From NCBI GenBank assembly GCA_947039275.1, contig CAMQYL010000006.1:24443-88442 (forward strand): a DNA stretch of 64,000 nucleotides, in the 5' to 3' direction. The translations under genes were made by a program, and so were the position numbers. Shown piece by piece: positions 10,333 through 20,000 of this stretch; position 1 is the first letter of the stretch; the number at the start of each line of letters is the position of its first letter. Under the pieces are notes generated by a model, which made no database searches, had not been told where the DNA came from, and was given only the letters and a program-made list of their open reading frames with translations. This stretch comes from Amulumruptor sp947039275. Lineage in GTDB: Bacteria > Bacteroidota > Bacteroidia > Bacteroidales > Muribaculaceae.

Positions 10333-10581
10333 TGTGAGTTTTGCGTAGTTTTATCGTTTTAAGAGCTTCTTGGTTGCTGTCATCTTCATCTTCAACGCTG
10401 AGGTCCTCTGACCGGCGTTTACTCAACCGTGATATGTTAGCCTTCCAAAAACCTCGGTAAAACGAGATGTTTTACTTTGATTTTTATTAGTTTGCGCCGC
10501 TTCTGTCATCATGGCTCGCCGGCGGCACGGGAGCTTTGTAAGGAAAAGTGGTTATGACCTCGTGGTCAGGCGTAACGGTGA
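10333..10581 (-). other. Long rpsL-rpsG intercistronic spacer
   Basis: There are 249 bases between rpsL and rpsG with no gene and no TAnnTTTG box on the minus strand, so the two genes are probably cotranscribed. In E. coli a shorter rpsL-rpsG spacer (about 100 bases) binds S7 and couples the two genes. This longer spacer is a candidate for comparable control, but no matching structure could be established by eye. Confidence 0.45.
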
Positions 10582-10962
10582 TTACTTGGACGCCTTAGGA
10601 CGCTTGGCACCGTATTTCGAACGACGCTGGGTGCGATCCTTCACGCCGCTTGTATCGAGAGTACCACGCACGATGTGGTAACGCACACCGGGGAGATCCT
10701 TGACACGACCGCCGCGCACGAGCACGATAGAGTGCTCCTGAAGGTTGTGACCTTCACCGGGGATGTAGCTGTTGACTTCCTTGCCGTTTGTGAGGCGGAC
10801 ACGAGCCACCTTACGCATAGCCGAGTTAGGCTTTTTGGGGGTGGTGGTGTAGACGCGCACGCAAACGCCACGGCGCTGGGGGCATGAATCGAGGGCGGGC
10901 GACTTGCTCTTGTCCTCAAGTGCCACGCGACCTTTCCTTACTAACTGCTGAATTGTAGGCAT
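10582..10962 (-). CDS. rpsL: 30S ribosomal protein S12
   Basis: This 126-residue protein is uS12 at the decoding centre. It begins MPTIQQLVRKGR and includes TTPKKPNSAMRKVARVRLT and RGGRVKDLPGVRYHIVRG, the two loops next to the A site. The lysine of PKKPNSA, mutated in many streptomycin-resistant strains, is present. It is the first gene of the block: a strong promoter match lies about 150 bases upstream and nothing precedes it on this strand until the C10 peptidase. Confidence 0.98.
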   Translation of the reverse strand: MPTIQQLVRKGRVALEDKSKSPALDSCPQRRGVCVRVYTTTPKKPNSAMRKVARVRLTNGKEVNSYIPGEGHNLQEHSIVLVRGGRVKDLPGVRYHIVRGTLDTSGVKDRTQRRSKYGAKRPKASK

Positions 10963-11108
10963 ATTAGTCTCTTTTGTTGCTTAATAGATGATTGTTATTT
11001 CGTTTTGATCGATTCTTTTCCTATGCGGTCAAACGACACATAATCTGCGCCGTCCGTCCTGACTGACAACCAGTTAGAGGCGAATCGGAGCAACACGTGC
11101 CTATTTTT
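10963..11108 (-). promoter_or_regulatory. 5' leader of the ribosomal operon
   Basis: About 145 bases separate the predicted transcription start from the rpsL ATG. The distal half contains GTC/GAC-rich segments that could fold (around 11045-11095); the 60 bases nearest the ATG are A/T-rich and look unstructured, fitting initiation without Shine-Dalgarno pairing. No known riboswitch or leader-peptide motif was recognised. Confidence 0.45.
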
Positions 11109-11114
11109 CCGATG

Positions 11115-11146
11115 CAAAGGTACAACATATTTTTCTAAAAATCAAA
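11115..11146 (-). promoter_or_regulatory. Promoter of the str-S10-spc ribosomal operon
   Basis: On the minus strand TACCTTTG (11115-11122) is a perfect TAnnTTTG -7 box. An exact TTTG -33 box (11143-11146) lies 20 bases upstream with an A/T-rich spacer. This is the best promoter match in the window, as expected for ribosomal genes. Confidence 0.88.
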
Positions 11147-11282
11147 CACTTTGCACTTTTTTGACGCTTTTTATCACCGCCTCGCCGTCACCATTTTTCA
11201 ACATCTGCATTCAAGATATTTCACGATTACATCAGCCTCTACGTAAGTTCATTTTGCGAACAGACTGGCAAATAAAACGAGA

Positions 11283-11327
11283 GTGTTGCAAACCCCGGGA
11301 ATATGTATACCCCGAGCTTTGCAACAC
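11283..11327. repeat. Minimal GTGTTGCAAA inverted repeat
   Basis: GTGTTGCAAA (11283-11292) and its exact complement TTTGCAACAC (11318-11327) enclose 25 bases that hold a second small palindrome (CGGG...CCCG). It lies 43 bases past the C10 peptidase stop and may act as its terminator, although no T-run follows on the minus strand. The arms resemble the ends of the elements at 22271, 51414 and 52649, so it may be the shortest member of that family. Confidence 0.65.
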
Positions 11328-11369
11328 CCTCATTCATCGGGAATCCCGAAGGCTCCAAGCAATCAGGAA

Positions 11370-13682
11370 TTACATCACGAATATCTTTGACACGCGTCCG
11401 TCAGAAGACTTCCGCAGATACACACCCCCACCCACAGGACGCGAAGGCAGACAGAATCCGTTCAAATCATAATATACATCGTCAGACCCTTCTGCGGAAT
11501 CATCAAATACTGAATCCACACTCAGAGGTGCATCGACATCAATCTTAGCCTCCATTATAACATAGCCGTTTTGGTCAAAGAACACGAGCCGATAGGGACC
11601 TGCGGACAAATCAGCAGGAACCCTCTCCTTGAACGTCAAAACCGCTGACGAGTTAGACGGCACTGTCACCTGCTGCGAAGCATAAGCGAACTTGTGCTCA
11701 CCTGCCAATGTACACAACACAGCCGTGACAGAGAGGGTTTCATCGGTGGGCAGAGTGCTGACCAGACGGATCTGCACTATCGACTCCGAACCGACGACTA
11801 TCGGGTTAGGCTGGGCACCTATCGCATCTCCTGATATTTCACCCACATCAGCCACTGTAATTTCTTGTGGCTCACCTATATAATTCCCTAATCCGTCTTT
11901 AAACACGAGATAATAGTCTCCGGCTGCCACCTTGCTCAGCCTGCCACTGAACAAGGCTCCAACAGCTCCATACACCGGCACATCTACCTCCACAGGGGCA
12001 AGGGCTGCCACCACATCAAATGTCCCGTCATCATCCAAATCACAAATCGAAGGTGTAATGACCGTATGCTGGGAAACAGAATACGAGCTGCTGACATCAG
12101 CACTGAAAGCATATGGCATCCACGACTCGAAGCCGTCCTTTATGTCAATGTTTTCGACCGACAGAGTTTCTATATCCACGCCCTCACTACTGATGCTCAA
12201 TGCGACATACGAGGGGTCGTAATAATAGGTCCGGATGGACTCCCATGCACCACCATTGACCATATATACAGGATAAGCCCTGTAGGAGCCATCGGCAAGG
12301 TCTGACGGGATGGCAACGGTGAAGGCTTCATAGCCGTCACCAGACTCTATCTCATCGTCAACGATATCACTGGCAACATACGACACATCATCTGGTGTAG
12401 ACAACCCTACCAACTTAAGTCCAAAGGTAAAACGCGAGGTATTATCACCAAAGTTGACGAACGCTCCCCCATCTACGCTTATCGTCACATTACGGTCGTC
12501 ATCCGCTTCTGCATCCATCGTTCCAGTAGCTCCGATATAAGCAGCCGGAGCTATCGAGCCGGGCACTGGACGCCTCACCCCGAACACGGCATTCTGTCTG
12601 TAATTATATTTACCGCTGCCGCCCCCTATGCCTGTATCCTGAGGATTGAGCGCATCCAACTTGAAATAACCGTCATATGCACCGCTCCACCCCCAGTTAA
12701 TGTGGAAGTAGCCGTCTTCATAGCCGTCACACACAAACGAATGTCCGCCATCCTTGGAGTTGCCTCCATAGATTACCGGCAGCCCGTCCTCCAAGTTCCC
12801 ATACACCATGGATTCCCATTCATCCATGCTGTAGTAGTCACGGTACTCAAAACGTGCACCTTTGTCATAGTCAAAGTGATTCACCAGAGCACCGGATATA
12901 TTGGAGTACAGCGCACCAGAGCCTCCAGCAGCAGCCACATCGTAATCCATCTCCACCGAGTAGCCGCATGCCTTCATGAGAGTGGCTACAGCCTCGCGCT
13001 GTTCGGGAGAGCCAGAAGAGGCAGTGGGATATGAATCAAGCATGCCGCCCCAGTCAAACACCGTTTCTCCAAGATTCATCGACAATCTAACACCGTTCCA
13101 GTCATACGATGCTATGCCTTGCCCCTGAGAAGGCCATTTATGATAGTCCATCACCTGTGCCATGGCAGTGGCTACGCATCCCGTGACAGTCCTCTCTCCG
13201 TCTATTTCCGGGCAAAGAAGATTGTAGGGTTCCGACTGGTCCCATTTTGTGCTTAGAAGCGGAGATATGGCAGTGCGCCCGGCAGACGTCGAGGACGATA
13301 TGTAAGTTGGCTTATCATTAGCGGTACCCCACGCGATCTGTCGTACATATCCGTCAAGCCACCATGTCATCGACGGAGGCATTGCGCTCATATCCACAGC
13401 AGGAGAGTCAATGTAACCGAGCAGAGGCACAGCCACATCGTCAGCACCGACAAACAAGGTCATGCCATCCATGACAAACGCATAACAGGCTGGAACCCCT
13501 TCAGTATCGCTCCATGTATGCACCAGTCTCGGCGCGGCAGTTGAAACATTTCCGCCGATACGTCGGCAATCACTCTTCGAAACACGTCCGATGGCTTCGG
13601 AAGGAGACAATGTACGGCTCCACCCTGCCAACCATCCGGTCAGTACAAATACAGCAAGTAAACAAATCTTCATTGGCTTCAT
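11370..13682 (-). CDS. Secreted C10-family (streptopain-type) cysteine peptidase
   Basis: The 770-residue protein starts with a signal peptide (hydrophobic residues 5-20). Residues 25-130 resemble a Spi-type propeptide. The catalytic domain shows TGCVATAMAQVMDYHKWP with Cys169 as nucleophile, and GGHSFVCDGY with His314, followed by FHINWGWSG. Residues 370-730 look like beta-sandwich repeats, and the end (YYDLNGFCL...GVYLRKS...KIFVM) resembles a type IX secretion sorting tail. C10 peptidases are synthesised as zymogens and degrade host or dietary protein; the target here is unknown. It has its own promoter and lies beside a TPR/AraC-type regulator that may control it. Confidence 0.88.
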   Translation of the reverse strand: MKPMKICLLAVFVLTGWLAGWSRTLSPSEAIGRVSKSDCRRIGGNVSTAAPRLVHTWSDTEGVPACYAFVMDGMTLFVGADDVAVPLLGYIDSPAVDMSAMPPSMTWWLDGYVRQIAWGTANDKPTYISSSTSAGRTAISPLLSTKWDQSEPYNLLCPEIDGERTVTGCVATAMAQVMDYHKWPSQGQGIASYDWNGVRLSMNLGETVFDWGGMLDSYPTASSGSPEQREAVATLMKACGYSVEMDYDVAAAGGSGALYSNISGALVNHFDYDKGARFEYRDYYSMDEWESMVYGNLEDGLPVIYGGNSKDGGHSFVCDGYEDGYFHINWGWSGAYDGYFKLDALNPQDTGIGGGSGKYNYRQNAVFGVRRPVPGSIAPAAYIGATGTMDAEADDDRNVTISVDGGAFVNFGDNTSRFTFGLKLVGLSTPDDVSYVASDIVDDEIESGDGYEAFTVAIPSDLADGSYRAYPVYMVNGGAWESIRTYYYDPSYVALSISSEGVDIETLSVENIDIKDGFESWMPYAFSADVSSSYSVSQHTVITPSICDLDDDGTFDVVAALAPVEVDVPVYGAVGALFSGRLSKVAAGDYYLVFKDGLGNYIGEPQEITVADVGEISGDAIGAQPNPIVVGSESIVQIRLVSTLPTDETLSVTAVLCTLAGEHKFAYASQQVTVPSNSSAVLTFKERVPADLSAGPYRLVFFDQNGYVIMEAKIDVDAPLSVDSVFDDSAEGSDDVYYDLNGFCLPSRPVGGGVYLRKSSDGRVSKIFVM

Positions 13683-13720
13683 GATAACAGTCTGATTAAT
13701 AAAATTTGATCAAAGCGGCG

Positions 13721-13751
13721 CAAAGGTATATCTATCATACCGTCACGCAAT
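13721..13751 (-). promoter_or_regulatory. Promoter of the C10 peptidase gene
   Basis: TACCTTTG (minus strand, 13721-13728) is a perfect -7 box, with ATTG (13748-13751) 19 bases upstream as -33 box. It predicts a leader of about 30 bases. A pair of direct repeats begins 18 bases further upstream. Confidence 0.75.
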
Positions 13752-13769
13752 GGCAACCAGACAGTTAAC

Positions 13770-13806
13770 ACTCCGCGGAAAACACCACACAACTCCGCGG
13801 AAAACA
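13770..13806. promoter_or_regulatory. Tandem direct repeat, possible activator operator
   Basis: The 15-base sequence ACTCCGCGGAAAACA occurs twice exactly, at 13770-13784 and 13792-13806, a 22-base period (about two helical turns). The pair sits just upstream of the -33 box of the C10 peptidase gene. Tandem same-orientation half-sites about 21 bases apart are the classic layout for AraC-family activators, and the neighbouring gene encodes such a protein. That link is inference. Confidence 0.55.
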
Positions 13807-13843
13807 TCTATGATGAAGTCAGGACCTTCTACAGCGCTACATG

Positions 13844-15616
13844 TCAGGCATTACCCATAGCCTCTTCCCTATCCCTGAACTCCGACGGCCGCATACCGTA
13901 TTTCTTATAGAACCGGTCATAAAAAGCCGATTTTGACATCTGTGATTCTTTGGCTACAGCCTCAAAGCTCCATTGAGGATTCTGACGCATCAGCTTCACC
14001 GCATGATCAAGACGGCAATCCTGTATGAACTGTGGGAAGCTGCATCCAGCAAACTCCTTAAACAACAACGGGAATTTATTGACCGGTATATGAAATCTTG
14101 CAGTCAGTTCCCGTTTGGTCAGGTCAGCGCGCAGATAAAGCTGTTCGCTGAGTATTCCATGAGACATACGGTCCCACAGTTCGCGGTCTCGTTCGCCAAG
14201 CGGCTGTCCGATCGGCTCTCCCTCATCCTCTTTTACACCCATGCCATCACATGCATCATGCAGCCTGTCACGCAGCCTGATATTCTCTTCCTGACGCAGA
14301 TACAGCCGATGCTTTGATTCCGACAGTTCGTCAATGGTTTTCACCATTGCTTCGTTCTTCTTATTAATAAGACGGTTATATCTGGCCATCCGGCAGATGA
14401 ATACCACAGCTCCGATAAGCACAATGAGACCGCAAGCGATGATCACGTTGCGCATCCTTATTGACGAATTTTGATGCTCTATACGCAACGCCTGTTCATT
14501 GGTCTTGTATATTTCAGCAAGTTCCAAAGCCTTGCCGTCTCTTTCCCTGCGTCTCAATGTATCCGTCACATTGTCGATAGCATTTAGCACAGCGTTAGCC
14601 GACCGCCAATCACCCAATCCCTCATATGCCTGCTGCTCTCTGCGCAAATGGGCATCTATGTAACTGTAGCTGACCGTATCAGCATTAGCCTGCCAGAAAT
14701 CCTTTTCCCTTGACAGATAAAACAACGCATCCTTAAACTGTCGTGCCGAAATCAGATACGGGATGCGCATAGCCTCACCTTCGGGAGTACGTGCATACTC
14801 AGTAACGCGATACCTCTCAAACGATTTATCCGCCTCATCATATTCACCTTTCTTTCCATAAATATAAGCTCTCATAGCCTCTACGCTCGTTATACGCATG
14901 TCTACCAGCCCATCAGGGGTATCAGTAGAAGTCTTCAGCATCTCAAGAGCCCTGTCATATTCAGGCATCAACGTCAATGCATCATCATATCTGCCCTCAT
15001 CACACATAGCATCCATAGTCACACCTATAGCATAGATATAATCATCGGCATGCTCATATCCGGAGCCGGCATCAAACTTTCCACCCAGCATCTGCAACGC
15101 TCGCTTGAAGTGTACGAACGCATCATCCGCCCGCTCCATCTCCATCAGATTCATTCCCATGGTGATGTGTAGATTGGCTTCAGCATCGTCCATCAGGCTG
15201 TCCTTGGCGACATTAAGCCCTTTGGCACAGAAGCGCATGCTTGCATCGTAATTGCCATTAGCAAGGTATTCATCGGCTATGAGGTCTATAAGCCTGAGAA
15301 AATCAGCGGCATTAGAGCTCGCCTCAGGCTGACGGTATGCCTCAAGGTTATAATGAAGAGCGTTGTTGTAGTCTGACAGACCGTTATGAAAAGCGAGTCC
15401 TCGCAAAGCAGCTATTTCATAGGGAGATAAAACAGCTGCCGATTCTGCCGTGTCAAGCAATGCCAAAGCCTTCCGAGGATTGCTTATCGTCAGGGACTGT
15501 ATGTGCGGCATCGTCAATGTCCCGCTTGTGGCAATCCCGGCTCGCTCAGAGCCATCAGGCTGACAAGCTACCATGATGCCGCATATCAACACGATCCAAT
15601 ATAATATCCTTTTCAT
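13844..15616 (-). CDS. Membrane-anchored TPR / AraC-family transcriptional regulator
   Basis: With the start at base 15616 the product has 590 residues. It begins MKRILYWIVLICGIMVAC, a signal with a lipobox-like end (Cys18). Residues 35-370 are helical repeats of TPR type. A membrane segment at about 391-409 (VIIACGLIVLIGAVVFICR) is followed by a charged coiled coil and a C-terminal AraC-type double helix-turn-helix (about 495-580; SFEAVAKESQMSKSAFYDRF). The layout implies a periplasmic sensor and a cytoplasmic DNA-binding domain in one chain. An ATG six codons upstream would lengthen the N-terminus, but it overlaps a -7 promoter box. The adjacent C10 peptidase is the likely target. The ligand is unknown. 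Confidence 0.8.
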   Translation of the reverse strand: MKRILYWIVLICGIMVACQPDGSERAGIATSGTLTMPHIQSLTISNPRKALALLDTAESAAVLSPYEIAALRGLAFHNGLSDYNNALHYNLEAYRQPEASSNAADFLRLIDLIADEYLANGNYDASMRFCAKGLNVAKDSLMDDAEANLHITMGMNLMEMERADDAFVHFKRALQMLGGKFDAGSGYEHADDYIYAIGVTMDAMCDEGRYDDALTLMPEYDRALEMLKTSTDTPDGLVDMRITSVEAMRAYIYGKKGEYDEADKSFERYRVTEYARTPEGEAMRIPYLISARQFKDALFYLSREKDFWQANADTVSYSYIDAHLRREQQAYEGLGDWRSANAVLNAIDNVTDTLRRRERDGKALELAEIYKTNEQALRIEHQNSSIRMRNVIIACGLIVLIGAVVFICRMARYNRLINKKNEAMVKTIDELSESKHRLYLRQEENIRLRDRLHDACDGMGVKEDEGEPIGQPLGERDRELWDRMSHGILSEQLYLRADLTKRELTARFHIPVNKFPLLFKEFAGCSFPQFIQDCRLDHAVKLMRQNPQWSFEAVAKESQMSKSAFYDRFYKKYGMRPSEFRDREEAMGNA

Positions 15617-15622
15617 GCAATG

Positions 15623-15630
15623 CAAATATA
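15623..15630 (-). promoter_or_regulatory. -7 box abutting the TPR/AraC regulator start
   Basis: TATATTTG on the minus strand fits TAnnTTTG, with only six bases between it and the chosen ATG, so the mRNA may be leaderless or nearly so. No good -33 box lies 19-22 bases upstream, so this is a weak call. Confidence 0.4.
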
Positions 15631-15702
15631 GCACTTCTTAACCATATCCAGCCACCATTTGTTATACATTAGATATACATACTCCTTACAGTCCTATCAT
15701 AT

Positions 15703-16167
15703 ATGGAAAAATTACCTCCCTTAGAGAAAGTTTACGAAGCTTGGAGCGCGATTGCCGACCAGCGCGTGGCGATGACAGAAACACCATCCGACGACATGGC
15801 ATCGGGGAGTGCCGTAGTGGCATCGTCTGACGGTGAAAAACTCTACCACGTCAGCTGGGACGGCGACACTTACGCCTCAGATGACAACGCTACATACTGG
15901 CAGAGATATGCCGGATACCCGGTCATCGCGGTGCTGATGTTGCAAGGACGGCTGCCTCTCGACATCCCTGAGTCAAATCTGTGGAGCGGCATAAACTGGC
16001 ATCAGCTCAACGAAGCCAACAAGCGCGATTATGCCTCTGCCGCCCAAGAGGCGATGGATACCAACGGCATAAATCCAGCCATGGCGCGACAAGAAGCAGA
16101 GAAGGTGATATCAGCCCTGAAAAACCTGCCACTGACGTTGAAGCGCAAGAGGGCACACAGCAATTAA
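15703..16167 (+). CDS. Hypothetical small acidic protein
   Basis: The 154-residue product has no signal peptide or membrane segment and is not a family I recognise. It is mixed alpha/beta with GDTYASDDNATYWQRYAGYP mid-protein and ends in a basic stretch (KRKRAHSN). The segment 'GYPVIAVLMLQGRLPLD' resembles a buried helix/strand core. It is divergent from the TPR/AraC gene and begins a run of plus-strand genes ending in uvrC, with only 45 bases to the next gene, but nothing in the sequence indicates a role. Confidence 0.65.
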   Translation: MEKLPPLEKVYEAWSAIADQRVAMTETPSDDMASGSAVVASSDGEKLYHVSWDGDTYASDDNATYWQRYAGYPVIAVLMLQGRLPLDIPESNLWSGINWHQLNEANKRDYASAAQEAMDTNGINPAMARQEAEKVISALKNLPLTLKRKRAHSN

Positions 16168-16180
16168 TGAAGATTTTTCG

Positions 16181-16188
16181 TAACTTTG
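16181..16188 (+). promoter_or_regulatory. -7 box before the small lipoprotein gene
   Basis: TAACTTTG fits TAnnTTTG and lies 24 bases before the ATG at 16213. The -33 position (ACAG) is poor, so the box is only suggestive of an internal promoter. Confidence 0.4.
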
Positions 16189-16212
16189 TTATTAAACATT
16201 CTCTTTCGAAGC

Positions 16213-16659
16213 ATGAAACAGAAACACCTTCACGGATTCCTATGGAGCATGTGCCTGGCAGCAAGCGTCATCCTTGCCGGATGTACGCAGACTTCTGCAC
16301 CGTCACTTGCTCAGGAGGCGCAGACCGCATTTGACAACGGCGACCCTGAAAGAGCACGGGAATTATGCGACGAAGCCATGACCGCCGAAGACACCCAGTG
16401 TCTATCCGCCTCCCAGCTCGCCCAGCTATCTCTGATATACATGAAGATAGCCGACAAAGACGAGCATGATGACGGCGAAACTGTTGGACTGGCTGTCAAT
16501 GCCTATGAGCGCGCCATTGACGCATCGCCCGACAGTGCATTGCTCTATTATTCATCAGTGGACTATGACGACACACGACATGTAAAGATGCTGCTGCAAG
16601 TAGTCCGCGGGCTGGAACTGCCTGACTCATGCCTGACCGACGAACCTCAAACCGACTGA
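16213..16659 (+). CDS. Small lipoprotein with TPR-like repeat
   Basis: The ATG at 16213 gives a 148-residue protein that begins MKQKHLHGFLWSMCLAASVI and has a lipobox ILAGC around residue 24; earlier start codons would bury this signal. The mature part is helical and acidic, with an ARELCDEAM / AVNAYERAIDASPDSALLYY pattern like one or two TPR units. It is probably attached to the outer or inner membrane facing the periplasm. It is followed after nine bases by yciH. No function can be assigned. Confidence 0.7.
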   Translation: MKQKHLHGFLWSMCLAASVILAGCTQTSAPSLAQEAQTAFDNGDPERARELCDEAMTAEDTQCLSASQLAQLSLIYMKIADKDEHDDGETVGLAVNAYERAIDASPDSALLYYSSVDYDDTRHVKMLLQVVRGLELPDSCLTDEPQTD

Positions 16660-16668
16660 CTCAACGAC

Positions 16669-17022
16669 ATGGACTGGAAAGACGCATTATCACAATTACA
16701 GAACGACACACCCGAACTACAGGCTTCCGCCGAAGAAGCCGCCGACACCCCTGTCACTGACAGCGATCCGCTCACACATGCCATAAACAGCCAGCGCGGA
16801 CGGCTCGTCATAGAGATGGAGCGGAAAGGACGTGGTGGCAAAACCGCCACCATAATCAGCGGATTTACGACCGATGACGATGCCGTAGGTCTTGTAGCAG
16901 CGCATCTCAAAAAGTCGCTCGGTACAGGCGGCAGCTCACGCGGTGGCGAGATACTCATACAGGGCGACCGCCGTGAGGCTATCCGCGACACCCTGCGCCG
17001 CATGGGCTTCAAGACTAACTGA
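16669..17022 (+). CDS. yciH: SUI1/eIF1-family translation factor (YciH-like)
   Basis: A 117-residue protein whose C-terminal 75 residues form the SUI1 fold, with RKGRGGKTATIISGF, a GTGGSSRGGEILIQGD loop and RDTLRRMGFK at the end. YciH/eIF1 homologues bind the 30S P-site region and influence start-site fidelity; E. coli YciH is reported to inhibit initiation under stress. The N-terminal 40 residues are acidic and probably flexible. It sits 42 bases before the helicase-nuclease gene, probably as part of one transcript. Confidence 0.88.
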   Translation: MDWKDALSQLQNDTPELQASAEEAADTPVTDSDPLTHAINSQRGRLVIEMERKGRGGKTATIISGFTTDDDAVGLVAAHLKKSLGTGGSSRGGEILIQGDRREAIRDTLRRMGFKTN

Positions 17023-17063
17023 CCCCACCCCTCCAATCATCATCACAACCCATCCACTCCCCT

Positions 17064-20000
17064 ATGCTCCACATCTACAAGGCAAGTGCCGGCAGCGGCA
17101 AGACATATCGCCTCGCCTACGAATACATCAAGATGCTCCTTGGCGAGAAAAACGAGGATGGAAGCTACCGCCTGAGACATGACACACTGACGGGACACCG
17201 CCACATACTCGCCATAACCTTCACCAACAAGGCTACCGACGAGATGAAGCAGCGTATCCTCCACGAGCTCGCACGTCTCGGCGGATGCGAACCAGGATGG
17301 ACCAAAGAGAGCGATTACGCCCCGGCTCTGATCAGCGAGTTGCAGTGTTCTCCAGAAGCTCTGAAACGCTCTGCTGCGAATGCCTTGATGGCATTAGTGA
17401 TGGACTACAACTTCTTCAACATCTCAACCATCGACTCGTTTTTCCAGACGATACTCCGCACATTTGCCCGCGAAGCGCAGATCATGGGCGATTATGACGT
17501 GAGCCTTGACGATGACGGGGTGCTGCGGGCAGGCATAGGCGAAATGATACTGAGGCTCAATCACGGATTTGCCGACGGTGGCACTCCACCATACCGTGCC
17601 TTGGAAGAATGGCTGACTACCCTCATGCGCCACAACCTGCGCAAGGGCAACGGCTTCAACCTGTTCAACCGCGCCTCAAGCCTCCGAAGCACCCTCAACA
17701 GCTTCGTACGCAACATATCCGACGAGACTTTCCGCATCAACTATGATGTCATCATGGAATACCTGCGCCGCGAAGACCGTCCTCTTGACCGCTTCAGCCG
17801 TCTGTTACGGCAGAAAATCGACGACTCCACCGATGCGATAAAAGCCATAGCCTCCGACACGCTTTCCAAAATAACTGCTACCCCAGGAGTGAAGCGTCTT
17901 GTCATCTCGCTATATGAAAAGATGTCGGCATCAGGCATCCCAGACCTGAAAAGCAAGACGTATGCCAACTGCCTTGATGGCGGAGAAGACTGTTTCAACA
18001 AAGGAAAACATGACCCTGCCGCTGCTTCGCTCCTTTATGAAGCTACAAACCGCATCGACAGCATCAGCCGACAGATGGCTACCATGAAAGTCACGTATGA
18101 GAACCTGTTTATGCTCGGACTCGTCGACCGCGTGTATTCATGCATCGACGAGCTACAGAAAGACAGCAATTTCATACGTCTGAGCGACACCGGCTCGCTG
18201 CTCCACAGCATCATCGGTGACGGTGACGCGCCATTTGTATTCGAGCGTATGGGATTGTGGCTCAACCACTTCCTCATTGACGAGTTCCAAGACACCTCTC
18301 TGATGCAGTGGCTCAACCTCACTCCCTTGGTCAACGAAAGCCACGCGCATGACCACGACAACCTCATCATAGGAGACGAAAAGCAGTGTATCTACCGTTT
18401 CCGCAACTCCGACCCCTCGCTGCTAAAGGAGCGTGTCAGCCAGGAGTTTGACCGCGTGGCAATATCAGGTGACACCGTGGAACAAAACACCAACTGGCGC
18501 AGTTCGGCTGATGTGGTGAAGTTCAATAACACGGTTTTCTCCCTGATGCCTATGAACGACTACAACCGTTCCATATATGCCAACGTAGCCCAGCAGGTAG
18601 CACCGAAGCACCGTACCCACAGGGGATATGTATCAGTATGGGGAGCACCGGCGGATGCCGATTTCAAAACCGCAGCCATTGAGCGGATGAAGACTGAAAT
18701 CCTGCGTCAGCTCGCATCGGGATACCGCCCATGCGACATAGCCGTGCTGTGCCGCAAAGTTTCAGAAGCTGCCGAAGTCATCTCGGCACTGATGAGACTG
18801 TCAGATACTCTGCCTGAAGCACAGAGATTTCGAATCATATCCGACGACTCCATGATGGTATCCGCTTCGCCGATAGTCCGCAGCGTGATCACACGCCTCA
18901 GATTTATGGACGCAGCTGACTCTCCCCGCGCTTCCAAAGGGGCTACGCCCAAGATGTTTACACGCCTGTTCAACCAATATGAGCAACGCGTGGCAGAGAT
19001 GCTCCGCACCCGTGAGGCAAACAACGATAAAGATATCACGACTGCAGCCGGCAACATACTTCGCGACATCATCGCTGAGATGGGCGAAGACACAGACAGC
19101 AACACGGACACAACGGCTTCGCCTGACGAATATGAGACAATCCTTTCAACCGACCTCGCTGTAATAATCGAGCGCATCATCGCACTCTCTCCCCATGACA
19201 TGCGACAAGAGCAGAATATGTATATCACTGCTTTTATGGATACCGTGTATGATTACATGGACTGCTATCCCAATGACCTCCATGCCTTCTTGAAATGGTG
19301 GGACACGACAGGGTATGCCTACAAGATTTCATCGCCCGAAAGCTCCGATGCCATCCGTGTGATGACCATACACAAAGCCAAGGGTCTTGAATTTGCATGT
19401 GTGCACATCCCTTTCTGCAACTGGCGCACCGACAATCTCAAAGGTCCGTCATGGTACACACCCGTGGAGATTCCAGGCATACCAGCCGACCTGATTCCGC
19501 CGCTCGTGCCTCTCGAACCTTCTGCCGATATGACACGCAGCGCATACGCCGACCAGTATACAGCCAAAATAGAAGAGACCGAGCTTGACGAACTCAACGT
19601 ACTTTATGTGGCTCTGACCCGAGCCGTCGACGAGATGATCATCTCCGTACCGACCAAGCCCGACAAAGGCACCACCACAGGAGCTTTGCTGCTGGAGACA
19701 GTCAGAGCCATGTCAGAAGAACGTGCCGCTGCCAACCCTGATCTGTACACCGCGATGCACCCGGACTACTCCGACGAGAGTCCATATCGCCACGGCGCAT
19801 ATGTCGCCGGCTCGCCCACCGTACATCAGCGGGAAGCACAGGACACTCCACCCAAAGCACTTCAGCCGACCCGCATGCTGCCGATGACACAATATTACAT
19901 CCTTGACCGCAGCGACCTGTGGGCTGACACCTCGCTTGACTTTCCCGAGCACTACGACTATTCCGACCCGCGCAGTCGTGGCAACATGCTCCATGCCTGC

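Noticed and set aside
15617..15634. Upstream ATG (18 bases earlier) as start of the TPR/AraC regulator
   Set aside because: It lies inside the -7 box, so it would not be in the transcript if that promoter is used, and it adds residues before a normal signal sequence.
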